A stretch of 64,000 nucleotides of DNA from Apostichopus japonicus. Lineage: Eukaryota > Echinodermata > Holothuroidea > Aspidochirotida > Stichopodidae. The position numbers and the translations under genes were made by a program. Below the pieces are notes generated by a model. That model worked only from the letters and a program-made list of their open reading frames with translations. It was not told where the DNA came from and ran no database searches. Positions 51,501 to 63,039 of the stretch are shown in pieces; position 1 is the stretch's first letter; every line of letters begins with the position of its first letter. The stretch is from NCBI RefSeq assembly GCF_037975245.1, contig NC_092564.1, forward strand, positions 7,785,984 through 7,849,983, in the 5' to 3' direction.

Positions 51501-54265
51501 AGGCTTATCCCACAAGAAAAGTAAGAATGGCTGTACACATGCAGTACTGCATTACCAACCATGAAATGTTTCAGTGCATAACAAGCTAACCCTAACAACA
51601 CGTAAAGACAAGTTCAAAATTCTGCAAGTTCAATTTCATGTGAACTGTTACTCCATTTACAACGTTTGAAATCAGCAAAATTGGACCTGAGCTTTAACAA
51701 CTAGCAATACTGTATCATCATGCCATTTGGGTCTAGGCCCTACTATAACATCAGCAGACTACTTGGGGCATTGTGTAGTAACTGCAGCTTCTTATATAGG
51801 GTACTACTGTGGGCCCAGACGTGAAACAAAAACGATCCTTGGCGGCAACAAACTTGCTTCAAAGAGAATCTCATTCTTGGGTTTTCCAAACTCACTTAAA
51901 ACATCCCTACTTAAACCCAACAATGTCTAGCCATTGGTATCATTTATACTTTGTATGGCTTTTGTGAGGTTTAAAAACTCAAGTTTTGTGTACAAAAGCT
52001 AGATGGATCTTATTATTTGTGGATTAAGTTGCCCATATTGTGCAGAATGTTGCTTGTGATACCAGATAACTTTGTCACTATCTTTTGCTATTTTCTGTCT
52101 GATATTTCTTGTTTCTATTGTCTATAGCTATGAAGCAATGTTAACTTCTAAGGGCATATTCACTAACTATTCATTTTTATAATGTGGTTATCATCATGAA
52201 CATACACACATAAGTGGAAAACTTGCTGCATCTTACTCTTGGGAGTAACTTTTGAATGAAGCTCATCGCAAGCATAATTACATCATTGAATTTCATAGTC
52301 GCTACATAATTGCACCAGAGAGATTTAAGAATCTTGATATATACTAGCATAGATCTACAAAAATCCAGTGAAAGATCTATAGCACTGTATTAACAACATT
52401 ACCTGTTAGTGGTTGGATGTGTCAGTGTACTACTCTTTCTATTCATAATCTTCTATTATATATGTATGTTCTATTTGTAAATAACTTGAAATATGGTCTT
52501 TCAATTGCCCCTCACATTCCTGGCCTTCCTTAAGTTTGTCTGGAAAGTCTAGGAATTCACTTTCAACAAGATACCCACCAACACCTCCACCCAGAGTGTC
52601 CCACAACCCCCCCCCCCTCCCCTCCCTCTCTTTAACTCTTGCCTGAAATATTCATTTAAAAAAATTCTTCAAACAGTACTCACTGAAAGGATAAAGGTCC
52701 TGCCTTTGTTCTTCCCTCTCCTGGAGGAGCTGCCTTAAACTGTCAACACTGCAAGTATTTATTTTCTCGTGAAACAATGTCCTTGTCCGGCAGGGCTTCT
52801 CTCTTACTAATAATTCTTGAGATGAGAGTTGAGAAAAAGCTCTCAGTTCTGACAAGTGATCTGACTCCTGGCCCTCACCGTGTCCTGGCTGAGCAGTCTT
52901 CTCGTGGGAAGTCCTCTCCGAAGTACTGTTATCTTTGCTTGAAAGTTTCTGCACTTTAGTCCGTACATCTGTATCTTTACGTTGGTTCACTCTGGAATTT
53001 TTAGTGGTACTCTTTAATTTGGTCACACTCTTATCACTGGGGAGAATACTACCAAACTTATTAAGGTTCTTAAGGATATCTACAGGCAAGGTGTTGGAGC
53101 CATTAGGTAAAAATGCACTTAAATGAGATAAATCAACCACTGATTCCTTGTCAGAATGCTTCCCTTTACCGGAAGATGTCTCTTCCTTGTTTCTAGATTT
53201 GTGCTTTTCCCTTTTCCTCTTTTTCTTCTTCTTTTTCTTATGTCTGGACTTATTTTTGGACGGGTCTGTAGGGACTTCACAACCGGGATCATTTAACAAT
53301 CGATCTTGATCTGCATTACGCTTCCTTTTCTTTATCCTCTTGGGTACCAGCCCCAGGACCTGCATGTGACTGTTGCAATACCTGTTGAATAGATAAGTAA
53401 CACAGTGGTAACAATGGGAAAGAAAAGACTGGCACCATCACAGCTCTAAAAGCAGCCCTCTACAATACTCAGAGTAGTGCTGTTTTACATGGCTTAGTAC
53501 TGACCTGTAATTTGGGATTATTGGACAGATAATGGATGTCAAATCAAATTTAAATGTTCAATTACATTGAGTTGACATTCCCAATTTCCCACATCATCTC
53601 AAAGAGTGCAAGAATGTCACTATGACAATATACTGTACCATGGCTTACAAGTATCAACACATAGAAGTGAAGAAATAAATCAGTTTTAGATCAATCCTTG
53701 AATCAATGAACCAACGGGACCTTTTCTTACACATAGATAATAGTGGAGACAAAACAATGTTTTGCATGAAATTTAATTTTCAAAATGTAAAACCACTGCA
53801 AAAGCTAAACCTAAGTTAATACCTTTCAAGTGAATATGTCACTACCTTTCAACCATGCAAGGATTACATCCACATTACTAAATATTGTACTTGAACTATA
53901 AAAGTTGGTGTAATTAATGTACTAAATGGTATCAAACCTTGTTTACAATGTATGAGTAGTTTAAGTAATAATAACAAACGAGTTAAAGTGTGATACAGTT
54001 TAGCAGAATAGTGAAGGACATTCCTTAAAATACCAATCCATACAACTTACTTTCTCTGTTCTGCAATTGGTATAGCATTTGTGCATTGCTGATGGTTGTA
54101 TTTAGCCACAAATGAGCACTGTCTAAATGGTGCAGACTTGTCTTCCAGAACATGTCTGATGCAGAACCCAAAGCCATTGATACGTCGTTGCTTGCACAAC
54201 TTCGCACTGAAGGAGCACAGTAACTTTTTGTCTTCTGAATGGTGGATGTTCTTGCCTTCATACAT
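36538..54265 (-). CDS. INO80D: INO80 complex subunit D
   Basis: Nine coding exons join in frame: 54051-54265, 52684-53381, 43902-43992, 43064-43276, 41580-41680, 39868-40001, 38982-39108, 38074-38340 and 36538-37649, giving 985 residues (human about 1027). INO80D is an accessory nuclear subunit of the INO80 ATP-dependent remodeller. Residues 1-77 form the first C3Hc3H-type zinc finger: MYEGKNIHHSED, Cys17, Cys24, Cys35, His38, Cys50, Cys61, Cys74, His77. A Lys-rich nuclear-localisation stretch follows (about 120-145). A second module spans 417-480 (Cys417/418, Cys426, His436, Cys437, Cys453, Cys463, Cys477, His480). The family signature KKTKPFALTK...RPQKPIPPA lies at 493-526, then an acidic region and a Gln/Ser/Pro-rich tail. 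KANSL2 shares the zinc module, but the RPQKPIPPA and FFGGKNGD segments single out INO80D. Confidence 0.95.
41420..41496. repeat. CAT/CAC trinucleotide microsatellite
   Basis: Interrupted ATC/ACC triplets (CATCATCATCACCACTACCA and similar) run for about 77 bp in the INO80D intron after the 41580-41680 exon. They explain the His-rich and Met-rich open frames seen on each strand. Confidence 0.9.
42540..42862. repeat. G-run and C-run/A-run homopolymer tracts in INO80D intron
   Basis: A run of about 11 G at 42575-42587 and a C13-A7 tract at 42843-42862 lie in the intron between coding exons 43064-43276 and 41580-41680. The sequence between them is ordinary intron. Confidence 0.6.
43607..43802. 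repeat. Diverged ~130-bp tandem duplication in INO80D intron
   Basis: Two copies of a GGCAATCCCTAGTCTTCAAC / ATCAACT / AAGTGATCAAAATCCACAAA segment, at 43607-43675 and 43738-43802. The second copy has small insertions and deletions. Confidence 0.8.
44001..44302. repeat. ~150-bp tandem duplication just upstream of an INO80D exon acceptor
   Basis: Copy one (44001-44152) and copy two (44153-44302) share GTAGAACAAAT/GAAGAACAAAT, ACCCAACCATTATCATT, CTATGTGAAGAAGATCC, TAACTCCACC and GTTTGGTGTTTGAACGTTCC, with about 15-20% differences by eye. It lies inside the large intron, close to the exon that starts at 43992 on the minus strand. Confidence 0.85.
46514..46887. repeat. ~190-bp tandem duplication
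   Basis: Copy one (46514-46705) and copy two (46706-46887) both start ACCAAACAGTTCTGCTAGTA and end TGTTCAATCTGTTTTG. Similarity is very high apart from a short gap after the GCAGCATTTGT / GCAGCACTTGT segment, so the event is recent. Confidence 0.92.
47580..48035. repeat. Second copy of the dispersed AAGTTTGAAGTT-type repeat
   Basis: This stretch repeats the layout of 16170-16625: TTTGTAAAGTTCAGACCTTG, ACCTCTCTTGACCTA, CATACCAAGTATGAAGTTAAA, then an ACACATACAAACACCC run, ACCATCACCATCACACTGAT and TTTGGCCTTTGCCGATTAGG. It is more diverged than the first copy. Confidence 0.65.
50872..51021. repeat. ~84-bp tandem duplication
   Basis: CACAGCCATACG, GTCTGTACACATTCCT, GTATCAAGGACAAGCT and GTGAGATCT occur in the same order in two copies (50872-50948 and 50956-51021). 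Confidence 0.75.
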
Positions 54266-55460
54266 CCCGTCAAGCCCAATTTGGGCTGTAAGAATAAGAA
54301 TGAATGCTAGGTCATACAAAACATAGTTTGTCTTTTTTTTATTATTACTTTTTCATAGGTTAAAGTAGTGTGAATAGTGATGAATTTCCATTAAGATGAA
54401 AGAGAATGAATCATTTAATCATGAATGCTGCTAACTATAGGTTGTTGTTTACCTAATACAATCATGTCACATTGTCAGAACCAACTTAAATGGTAACTTG
54501 TAGATTGAAACATCCCACAAAGGACAAACTGTGATCACAATCAGATTTTGATCACTGATCATGTGAGAGAAACAACTTCACCTGCTTATACAATGAAATA
54601 GGAGGCAAGTAAGACAAGCAACAATGAGGTTCTACACTGCTTGAAATCTTGGGACTGATCAAATTGAAAAAGACTGAGAACTATAACTGTTCCAAAAAAA
54701 CTGATATCACACAAAATAAACATAACTTATATCATTTATATTCGCTTAAAGATATTGAACAATATGCTACATTTAATGTGACATCGTCTAAACAACTCAC
54801 TAATGACTTTGACCCAATATTCTTAGGAAATGGTTTGGTTGATACCTAAGCCTAAGAGCCTTAGGCATAAGTTTGGTCATTCCAATCACTTTAGGCTACT
54901 TAGACTTAGTATTTATAGTAATGACAGATGTGTCTTTATGCATTCAGCACGAATAGTTATATAATCAAACAAATCCAACTTCTCCTTAACGTGTATCGCC
55001 AAGAATGGGTAAATATTTAGGCCATAAGAGAAACTATTGCCATTACTGATTCAGCATTCAACGACACGATTCTTGTGACCTGGGTCTAGCAACAGTAAAG
55101 CTTAGGCCTGTATCAGTAGCCTAACGTTCACAAAACATACCATAGTGAACGTCACATAATAAATGCGAAAAGAACTATCAGGTTCAATACTGTAATTTAT
55201 TTAACGTATTCCCGAGAAATTAAGCCACAAAGATGTTTCTTATTGACTCGTTGGAAGTTATAAGTATTTGTCTGTTAATCAAAATAGTTGAGCCTTAAAG
55301 CTGTACTTATAAAGTACACAATGGCCAAAAGCGACATTTTTTTCGAATTAGCCGCTGACTTATCATAGGATAGGCTCCAAACGTTGATTTTTCGGAATTT
55401 GAGAAATCAAGACACCAGGTCTCAGATAACATGCAACCATATCAAAAGATAGTAACTTAC

Positions 55461-55570
55461 CACTCAGAAAACCTCGAAAATTTGGTTGATGGAATCAAGT
55501 AACCACACCCAGTTTTTCTGGCCAAATATTTTTCAAGATGGCGATTGTTGTTGCGTGCTAACATATGCAT
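55461..55570 (-). promoter_or_regulatory. INO80D non-coding first exon and promoter region
   Basis: A consensus minus-strand donor (CTGAGTG then GTAAGTTAC, exon edge 55461) lies 1.2 kb upstream of the acceptor at 54286, where the first coding exon starts 20 bp before its ATG. A 5' UTR exon therefore likely extends from 55461 to about 55560. CAAGATGGCG at 55534-55543, a YY1-type site usual near animal transcription starts, fits this. The start site is inferred. Confidence 0.5.
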
Positions 55571-57465
55571 AATTGGCCAGGGGCGTGTGGTGTAACGAGT
55601 AATGCAGCATTCAACAAAAGGGAGAACAACAACGTCGTGTACATAGTGTGCACACTGTTTTCAATAGTAGGAGGCCTGGATGGGACTTTTTTACATCTCT
55701 CAGAAATGTCAAGGAGAGTATTCACACTTTCAAATTTCTAGAAGAAATGAAAAGCTTATACATATTTCTAATATTTAGGTACAAAATAAACTTAAAAGAA
55801 TACATATTTGAGATTTTTTAAGAACTTTTCTCTCAGGGGTGAGTCATGTTATGTGGTTTCAATCTCATATCAGCATAAAAGTACGGAAAATGAATGGAGC
55901 GAGGCGAAAACTCAAATTCTTACAAAACAGATACAGGAGAAGTAAAAGCGGATACATATTTAACAAAATATTTTAATAGGCCAAAACTCTAAACATCATG
56001 TGTCTTCCATCTTGCATGTTGGATTCTCTGTTATATTTTCTCTGCTTGAAATCATTAATTCCCTACAATAAAAGTGATACAATCCAAAGTATTGAATATT
56101 CACATTGTCAATATGCTCAGTTTTTAAGGATATTCAGCCACTATATTCTTCACGTATTATTCATTAAGAAATCTTGAATGCGAAAGAATATGGTTTGCTC
56201 GTAATTGAGTTTTCTGAGGATTCAAATGCTGAAATGTGAACGTTATATTGAATCTATAAGTAATGCATAATTAACACGCTATACTGAACATACACACTAG
56301 TCTACAGAGTTCAGCCGTTGTTTTTATCTGAGTCAAAATAAATGAACGAATGTGCCAGTGGTTGAAAACAGAAGAGAATTGTGAATTTTGCTGTTCCGAT
56401 GAAGTTTTGAGCTTTACAGAATGTAGATACCATACAAACATCGAAGATTAATCAATTAAAGATATCATGTTTATACAATGTATTGCAAATTGGAATAATG
56501 GTGTTGAATATAACCCACGGGCTTTTGTCCATATAAATAGCCGGTTTGAAAGAACATGCTCCGATTGAGCTACTAGAAGTTATATAAAATTGGATTCAGA
56601 TTTACAAAATGAAAACCCAGAATTTAAAACTACGACATACGCCAAAACGGGCAAGATAGTCCTTAGCTGTTTACTTGTTACCAGTCACAAAAATCTCTGT
56701 CATATCATACTTTGTGTTTGTGTCCCCTATAGATGAAAATTCCATCGATTAATCACGTTTTTAAACTGAACGATCTTGAAAAACGGAATGACATGTAACA
56801 ATATTACTTACAGATTTTATCTTTGGCTAGACTACGATATATATCAAGACTAAAATTCTGGTTAAATTCATCCTTTACTTAATCTGTTCTTGTAAAGCGA
56901 TCGAGGCTGAAATGTAGAGAATTATTTGGTTTCGTAAATTGATGATCCCCAATTTATTTATTTTCCATTTGCTCGAGAGCTTCGCCGCTTGTCCAACGCC
57001 TTAACGTTACGTGATCTAGGATAGCTGTATGGAATCAAGTTCTGTCAAACTTTGCCAAAAGAAATAATATGGGCGACAGGAATGTATCATGTATGTGACA
57101 TGTCGTGATGTGTCATGGTGATCCCGAAGAGAATGAAGTACAAATACTATACGACCAATAACAACAAGTAAACTCAGCCGGGAAGCTGTTACGAAGACTC
57201 AGACGAGTTTTGACACAAAATTGCCTATGCAATAGATACACACACATGCAGCACACGCACACAAACAAACAGACGGACGGACAACTTTTCACCCCTCGAT
57301 CAGATATTGACTACATGTCATGCTACGGCATGGGTCACCACCGACCCTCGCTACATTTTTATGGCAACTGAGATAGCCACATATAGGTTCCAATTACCAA
57401 CCAATTCAATATATCATCCTCCCTATTGAAGAAGCTTTTCGTCAAGGTAGTCAGTATAGGCCTCA

Positions 57466-57505
57466 AATTATAGCACGCTGTAATTGCTAGAAGTTTTTAA
57501 AAAGT
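57466..57505. mobile_element. Fragment of the Kolobok-like MITE terminus
   Basis: ATAGGCCTCAAATTATAGCA followed by CGCTGTAATTGCTAGAAGTTT matches the inner terminal region of the element at 7095-7445 (ATAGACCCCAACTATAGCAC, GCTATTATGGAAAGTTTC). No second end was found nearby. Confidence 0.5.
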
Positions 57506-57779
57506 TTCCTGGGGGTCTTTACTCTCCAAATTGTTCTCATACAATGTTAAGGATCACACAAGATGACTGAATGTCACAATGAAGAACATTTCCTCCAAGG
57601 TTGCAATAAAAACAGTTTAAGAATTTTGACCAAAGGTGACCATATTTGAATATCTAGCATATTTGGAGCCAAAACAGCATACCTTTAAGTCACAATCAAA
57701 CGTTAGGGAGAAACTTTGACAATGTTTTCCCTAACTCTATATTGTACGTGTTTGTCTGAATTTTGTCCAGTATATCATA

Positions 57780-57960
57780 TTTGTTAGCCCTAAAACAAGA
57801 TGGCGACTATTGTTCATGACGTAATACCGACGTCGAGAATACTGTAGCGCTAGCGAACACAGGAGCGATGTGATAATAATGACACATGATTCTTGCATAA
57901 TGATGCAGGGAAATGCCATGACTGTCAGAGTCAACATTCGTTGTCGGAAGTAAATATCCA
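57780..57960 (+). promoter_or_regulatory. Candidate promoter, possibly WDR37
   Basis: CAAGATGGCG (YY1-type, 57796-57805), ATGACGTAAT (CRE/ATF-like, about 57817) and several CpGs cluster here, with a possible donor in GTCGGAAGTAAAT near 57948. It faces a plus-strand gene whose first coding exon is at 62256. The assignment is speculative. Confidence 0.25.
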
Positions 57961-58040
57961 AGTGTCCAGTAGGTATATTTTAGACTGAATGGGAAGTAGG
58001 GAGGGTCATGGACCTAATAGTAATAATGATATTCATAATA

Positions 58041-58080
58041 ATCACTTAATCAGCTTAATCACTTAATCACTTAATCATTT
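58041..58080. repeat. CTTAATCA short tandem repeat
   Basis: Four to five copies of ACTTAATC units in a row (AATCACTTAATCAGCTTAAT and on). Confidence 0.85.
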
Positions 58081-58269
58081 TTAGGATGTTTAGGCAACCC
58101 AAAATGTGGGAGAAACCCACAAGGGCTTATGGATTACAACTGATACGTCGGGTGGCTTCCAATTCAACATTTAAACACCAATTGGAATGTTATCAATTTA
58201 GAAAGTCATCATTCAGAAGGAAACACCGTAGATTGCTCTTGGATGAAAACCCCACCTTACTATGACCTC

Positions 58270-58758
58270 CCGATTGCTAAGCCCATGGGCGGCGATCATG
58301 GGGGGGACGGGGGGGGGACATGTCCCCCCCAATATTTTAGGTGGGGGGGATATAGTATCTAATATCCCCCCCAATATTTCGTGGCAAAGTTTTTTTTGCA
58401 TATTTTTTTTATGATATCGCTAGTAATTTCAAAATAGAAAATGCTTAGATGCAACTTACAAGGCCTGGGAAGTGCCATTTCCAACGATCTGGGAGGCATT
58501 TTCGGCCAAATTTTTCATTCGCGCTTCGCGCCAACTTATGGTGGCGCTACGCTTAGATAGTTTGCCTACAAGCTTCGCCCCTCCCTTGGCAAATCCCTCG
58601 CAAATCCCTTGCGCCTGTCTAACCGTGTCACAATTTGTCACTATATCTGACCGAAAGTAGTTTTTACTTTTTTTTCGAAATGAATAGCTAGACGGACCGC
58701 AACCGTAATGGAATTTGGTTTACCGATGAAAAAGGAAAATAGGGCTGTAGCAACCATA

Positions 58759-58822
<64 letters not shown>

Positions 58823-59300
58823 GGTTTTTCTATATTGGTTGTCCATAGATGAAATTTTGTGCAACATTATGGGTATGTTTTGAAGTGAATTTATTATTCA
58901 AATTCTGAACAAATAATAGGCTTAAAACCTTGAAAAGTGTGGCTGACGGGTATTGTGGGGCGTTACGTAGAATTACCTACAAAAACAATGATCCACAGGA
59001 GATGCGATGAGGTCGAACATGATGTGTGACTGGTGACAATCTTGAAAAAGGTTATGAATGAATGATAAAAAACTATTGGGAAAAGCTTGGTTCTCAGGCA
59101 AAAGTGTATATCTGGTTGGTCATTTTCAAGCCCGAGAAGTGCCATTTCCGGTGATCTGGGGGGCTATCAAAACCAAAAATTTTCTTGTACGCTGCGCGCC
59201 AACCAATGGTGGCGCTCCGCTTAGATAGTAATTCGCCTGCACCCAAGCAAATGTCCCCCCCAATATTTGAAACAGATCGCCGCCCCTGGCTAAGCCTAAT
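58270..59300. mobile_element. Two related copies of an unidentified repetitive element
   Basis: AAGTGCCATTTCC, GATCTGGG, GCGCCAAC, ATGGTGGCGCT and CGCTTAGATAGT occur in the same order at about 58470-58562 and 59139-59230. Both copies lie next to TGTCCCCCCCAATATTT (58321-58337 and 59250-59268), and GCGGCGAT / CGATCGCCGCC motifs occur at the outer sides. The segments between are unrelated to each other and include an AT microsatellite (58763-58820). This looks like remnants of one mobile family, perhaps in opposite layout; no transposase or target duplication was found. Confidence 0.5.
58763..58820. repeat. (AT)n microsatellite
   Basis: About 29 uninterrupted AT dinucleotides. Confidence 0.98.
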
Positions 59301-60809
59301 TGCTTCAAATACCACCGCCTTTATCCACTCAGCCACAGCCCCGGTAATGCACTTTAGAGGTAAATATTTGCTCGAAGAACTGCACTGCATCGGTATGACT
59401 CTAGCTTATAAAAAAAGATCTGGCATATCTAACTAAGTGGATCTAGCCACAACATTTATACTAAAGTGACAGACAGTCAGGCATCTCATAAATGGTGAGT
59501 CCTTCATTCCATCCAGCAACGCCTATCGTGACTTGCGCGTTTACCCCGTGGTTTACCCCGCCTATGTCGTGATCTGTGTGATTTGCCGCTAATATTTATG
59601 GAACGCAAATGGAGCAAAAAGTCGTTGATGATACCAAAGCTCTCGCCGTTAAAGCTTGCGAAGTAAATGCAATCGACACTAAATGATATCGATGTTCACG
59701 CTTTCGATGCTACACGCAAACAGTTTGTATAGGTATCGCCCAAGGGGGGGGGGGGGGGTGGGGTGGAGGGAGGGAGGGGGTGTACAAATGTCGACTGATG
59801 TCTGTACTTAGAGGGATCTAAGGCACTAGGGATAACTCTTTAGAGAAAATTTCTTTTAGATAAGTCTGAGTTGCAAAATGCTGCTATATCATTTTAATCA
59901 TTTAATCTGCATTTTGTAGTCACATTATGTCAGTGAATATTGGTCTTTATTGTTCTATGTGTGCGTGTGTAACAAAGCAACAACAAAAGTCATGGCCCCC
60001 ATGACTACGGGGTTACCCTTGTTGAGTAAAGAGTCGTTTATTCATTGTTTCATGAAACCTCTTCAGTACCAGTAAGTCTTTCATTCCCCAGGATTTGGCT
60101 TTTTTTTTTAATTCGTGGAACGAAGCACTTCATACGGTATCACAATCTTTCCGGTTTATGAGTCTGTCTATCACAAAATGTAGGAACGCATATATACATT
60201 TTTGGCTAACCTGATTGGCTAGTTACCAGCCATGGGCGAAACCTAGTTGTTGTCACTCTCGCATGAAGGACTCAACGTTTACCGACATCCGTGAAAGCAA
60301 AGTACCGAAAAACATTAGCCTGGAATTGGATAGTGACAAGCAGAGGTGATCACCTAAACATAGTCTTTTCTGGAATCATCATCACTTTTTCTGCCTAAAG
60401 TTGGTATAATTGAGACGTCTTATTTTGCAACAAAGATCCTAACCGACACTTGTCAGGTACAATTTAAAGGTTTGCTGTTTTACTGATGCCATTCGTATTC
60501 TATACAATATTACAATGTACTCTAGTCCTATGCATCTATCTAGCCTAGGCCTATGTATGGTAGCATACTACATATAATTGCCCCATTGACTAACACACTA
60601 TAGATCGTCAAATAATGTGGGATCTAAGTCCTCGCTCTAAGTCCTTGCTCTAAGTCCTTGTAAGTTGTATAAGTTCTCACTAGCCAAACCCAACCCACAA
60701 CTGGATGGCTGACAAGTTGCCCATTCATGGCACCATCAATTTTCCATATCATCACCTTGAAGATTTTTCACCACTTGTAAACAAACCTCTTCCCTTTAAA
60801 TAGTATAGT
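59301..60809. other. Intergenic region upstream of WDR37, right part
   Basis: No coding exon was recognised. A CpG-richer stretch (about 59500-59740) follows a consensus donor-like TAAATG/GTGAGTCC at 59490, so a WDR37 5' UTR exon may lie here. Then come a G-run of about 16 with GGAGGGAGGGAGGGGG (59744-59780), able to form a G-quadruplex, and a 13-bp tandem repeat CTAAGTCCTTGCT (about 60624-60662). Confidence 0.4.
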
Positions 60810-61285
60810 CAGTAGTGCCAAGTTCGGCATACTGCGAAGTTCGGACACCCTAAGAAATACACGATTTTACCATGACAACTTACAGGAAGAGCCAAATTTC
60901 ACCAAAAATTACGAAGCTACAGTTATTTTCTCTCCAAAATGGCCCGTGTGCAAGAAATTACTTACATATTAGTCACTAAAATGACGGAGATCTATGAAGT
61001 CTGTTATAATTACTGAAAAAGCAACTGCGCCACCAATTTATCACCAGCGCCACACTGTGGGTTGCGTGTCCGAACTTCGCAATACTCTAGCAAAGAAATA
61101 CCAGTTCCACAATCACGAAGACAACGTGAAAACAGTTTGCAGGAAAGAAAGTTTGGCCGTGTATCGTACTATAACACAATTCTCCCACCATATGAAGTAT
61201 ATGTTCCGGTGATTTATACCAGAAGATTTAGTTTTGGGGTGTTTTAAGGCTTAGGTGTCCGAACTTCGAAGTGACCATGCTACTG
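60810..61285. mobile_element. Non-autonomous terminal-inverted-repeat element
   Basis: The left end reads CAGTAGTGCC...GCGAAGTTCGGACACCCTAAG; the reverse complement of the right end reads CAGTAGCATGG...TTCGAAGTTCGGACACCTAAG, so both start with CAGTAG and share TTCGGACACC. A third GTGTCCGAACTTCG copy lies inside at about 61067. No target duplication is clear, so the superfamily is left open. Open frames at 60994-61247 are inside it and have no known relative. Confidence 0.65.
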
Positions 61286-62255
61286 TTGTCTGTAGTAAAC
61301 AATTTCCGTAAACTGCTCCTAACAACATCTTAGTCTGCAGCAAAGCTTTCAGTCAACTATTGTGATAAGCTGCACAAATTGGGTGCGTTTATGATTCTTA
61401 TAATTTTATTGGTATCCCTGATCAAAGTGGAGTTAGTTTGGCTAGTCCCATCTGCAACAACATCTTCCGGAGAAGCTTAGGGTCAGCCAGACAGGCTTTT
61501 TCGTCCCTGGTCTGAAAAGTGATGAAAGGTACTTCAGAAGTATGGAAACATGCTAAACTGATATTGCAAGTCAATCAAGTGCAACTGTTAAGTTACTAAG
61601 AATAAAAGAAGAGAATCGATGGTGTCCTTGGCCAAAAGCCAGTTCATTAGGATTTGTAAACTACAGCCTCGTTGTTAGAGTATGTACAATACTAGATAAA
61701 AGAAGGCTTACTAAAAGCTATATCTAGATACACTGTTCACCTCAAAAGCATATCCAGTCCAGCTGAAGGTTGTCCATAGGTTGTTTAACTGAGAGGGGGG
61801 CATATATTTCATGAACAAAACGTTCAAATTGGACGCTTGGCAAAGAGCAACAATGGCAAATGACCTTATTCTCCATTGGTTGGAAGCACTGGTTCCTGTA
61901 GTTACTATAATTGATCTCCCATAGAAGCATCAGAATAGCTTTTTCTGTGTTCAGGTATGTTGTGGGATTTGCTCATTGTGCTGTTACCTCATTTAACCAG
62001 TGGAGTCCCTTGATACCAAGCCCCTTCCAAGTATGTAGCTGTAATTGCTGTGGACATTAATTTTCTCTGAAAATTTGCAAAACAACAGAAAATGAATGAT
62101 AGTGAATAGGATATCTAGTATGCAAGTTCAAAGGGAGAACCAATGTACAAAAGCTTTGACTGGTCACAGCTTAATGACCCAATGGTGTGAGAGTTGGAGT
62201 TACTCGCTGCTCCATGTTTGTGATCTCTTTCTTACGTGTATTTATTCCTGAATAG
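61286..62255. other. Region directly upstream of the WDR37 coding start
   Basis: Ordinary AT-rich sequence, probably a WDR37 intron upstream of the first coding exon, ending in a polypyrimidine-containing acceptor. No gene or repeat with clear ends was seen. Confidence 0.45.
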
Positions 62256-62258
62256 GTC

Positions 62259-62956
62259 ATGCCGATTGAAACTAATTTTAAGAAGTCGGGTAAACATCGC
62301 ATGTCAGGGAGACGAGGTAGAGATGCAGATTTTTCTTATCCCAGAATGTCGGAGAGTGAAAGCATCCTGCCAGATGCCTTGCGGTCAAAGCTATGGAAGC
62401 TTTTCTCGCAGATAGAGGCTGAGTTTGAAGGGGTGTATGCAGAAAATCTTAATTGTGAGTGGGAATGTATATTTTTCAGTCCATAATTTTAGCCAAACCA
62501 TCTTGTTATATTTTTAAGTATTGTTGTTACTGAACAATAAGTAAGAACATCCTGAATAATAGGCAGAAGGTAACAAAATCACTCTCGCTGATAATTTTAG
62601 AAACTTAAATTGTATGTTGATGGTTCATTGCAAAGCTTTCCCCATTATTTTTCCATTTCTGTCATGTTAAAACAATATTACGATGATATAGATAGCAATT
62701 TTCTCAAATATATCTGTAAGTCTGAGGATGAAGATGGAGGTATTTTAGCTATGATTAAATAATTCCTGGAACTGTTGATACTATGGCTATAATATAGGTA
62801 GTTCATTCAGAGTTAAGAATATGTCATGAAACACTTGGCAATTTAGTATTTTGCCAACATGTGGCAAGACAAAACATTCAATCTGAAGTTTGCATTGGAT
62901 GTCTAAAATTTCTGCAGTAAATGCACAACAGCCAATGTACAAATTTTGCACTTAAG

Positions 62957-63039
<83 letters not shown>

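Larger units (their letters stand above)
44303..52683 (-). other. INO80D large intron (between exons 52684-53381 and 43902-43992)
   Basis: The rest of this 8.7-kb intron holds no recognised gene on either strand. It contains the duplications at 46514-46887 and 50872-51021, the dispersed repeat at 47580-48035 and a G-run near 48889. A stretch of higher CpG content at 50520-50720 and 50990-51230 may be an old mobile-element remnant; no ends were found. Confidence 0.6.
55571..58262. other. Intergenic region between the INO80D and WDR37 genes, left part
   Basis: No coding exon was recognised. It contains a fragment related to the Kolobok-like MITE (57466-57505), an old repeat with an ACACAC stretch at 57175-57355, a CTTAATCA-type short repeat (58041-58080), and a CpG-containing stretch with promoter-like motifs at 57780-57950 described separately. 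Confidence 0.5.
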
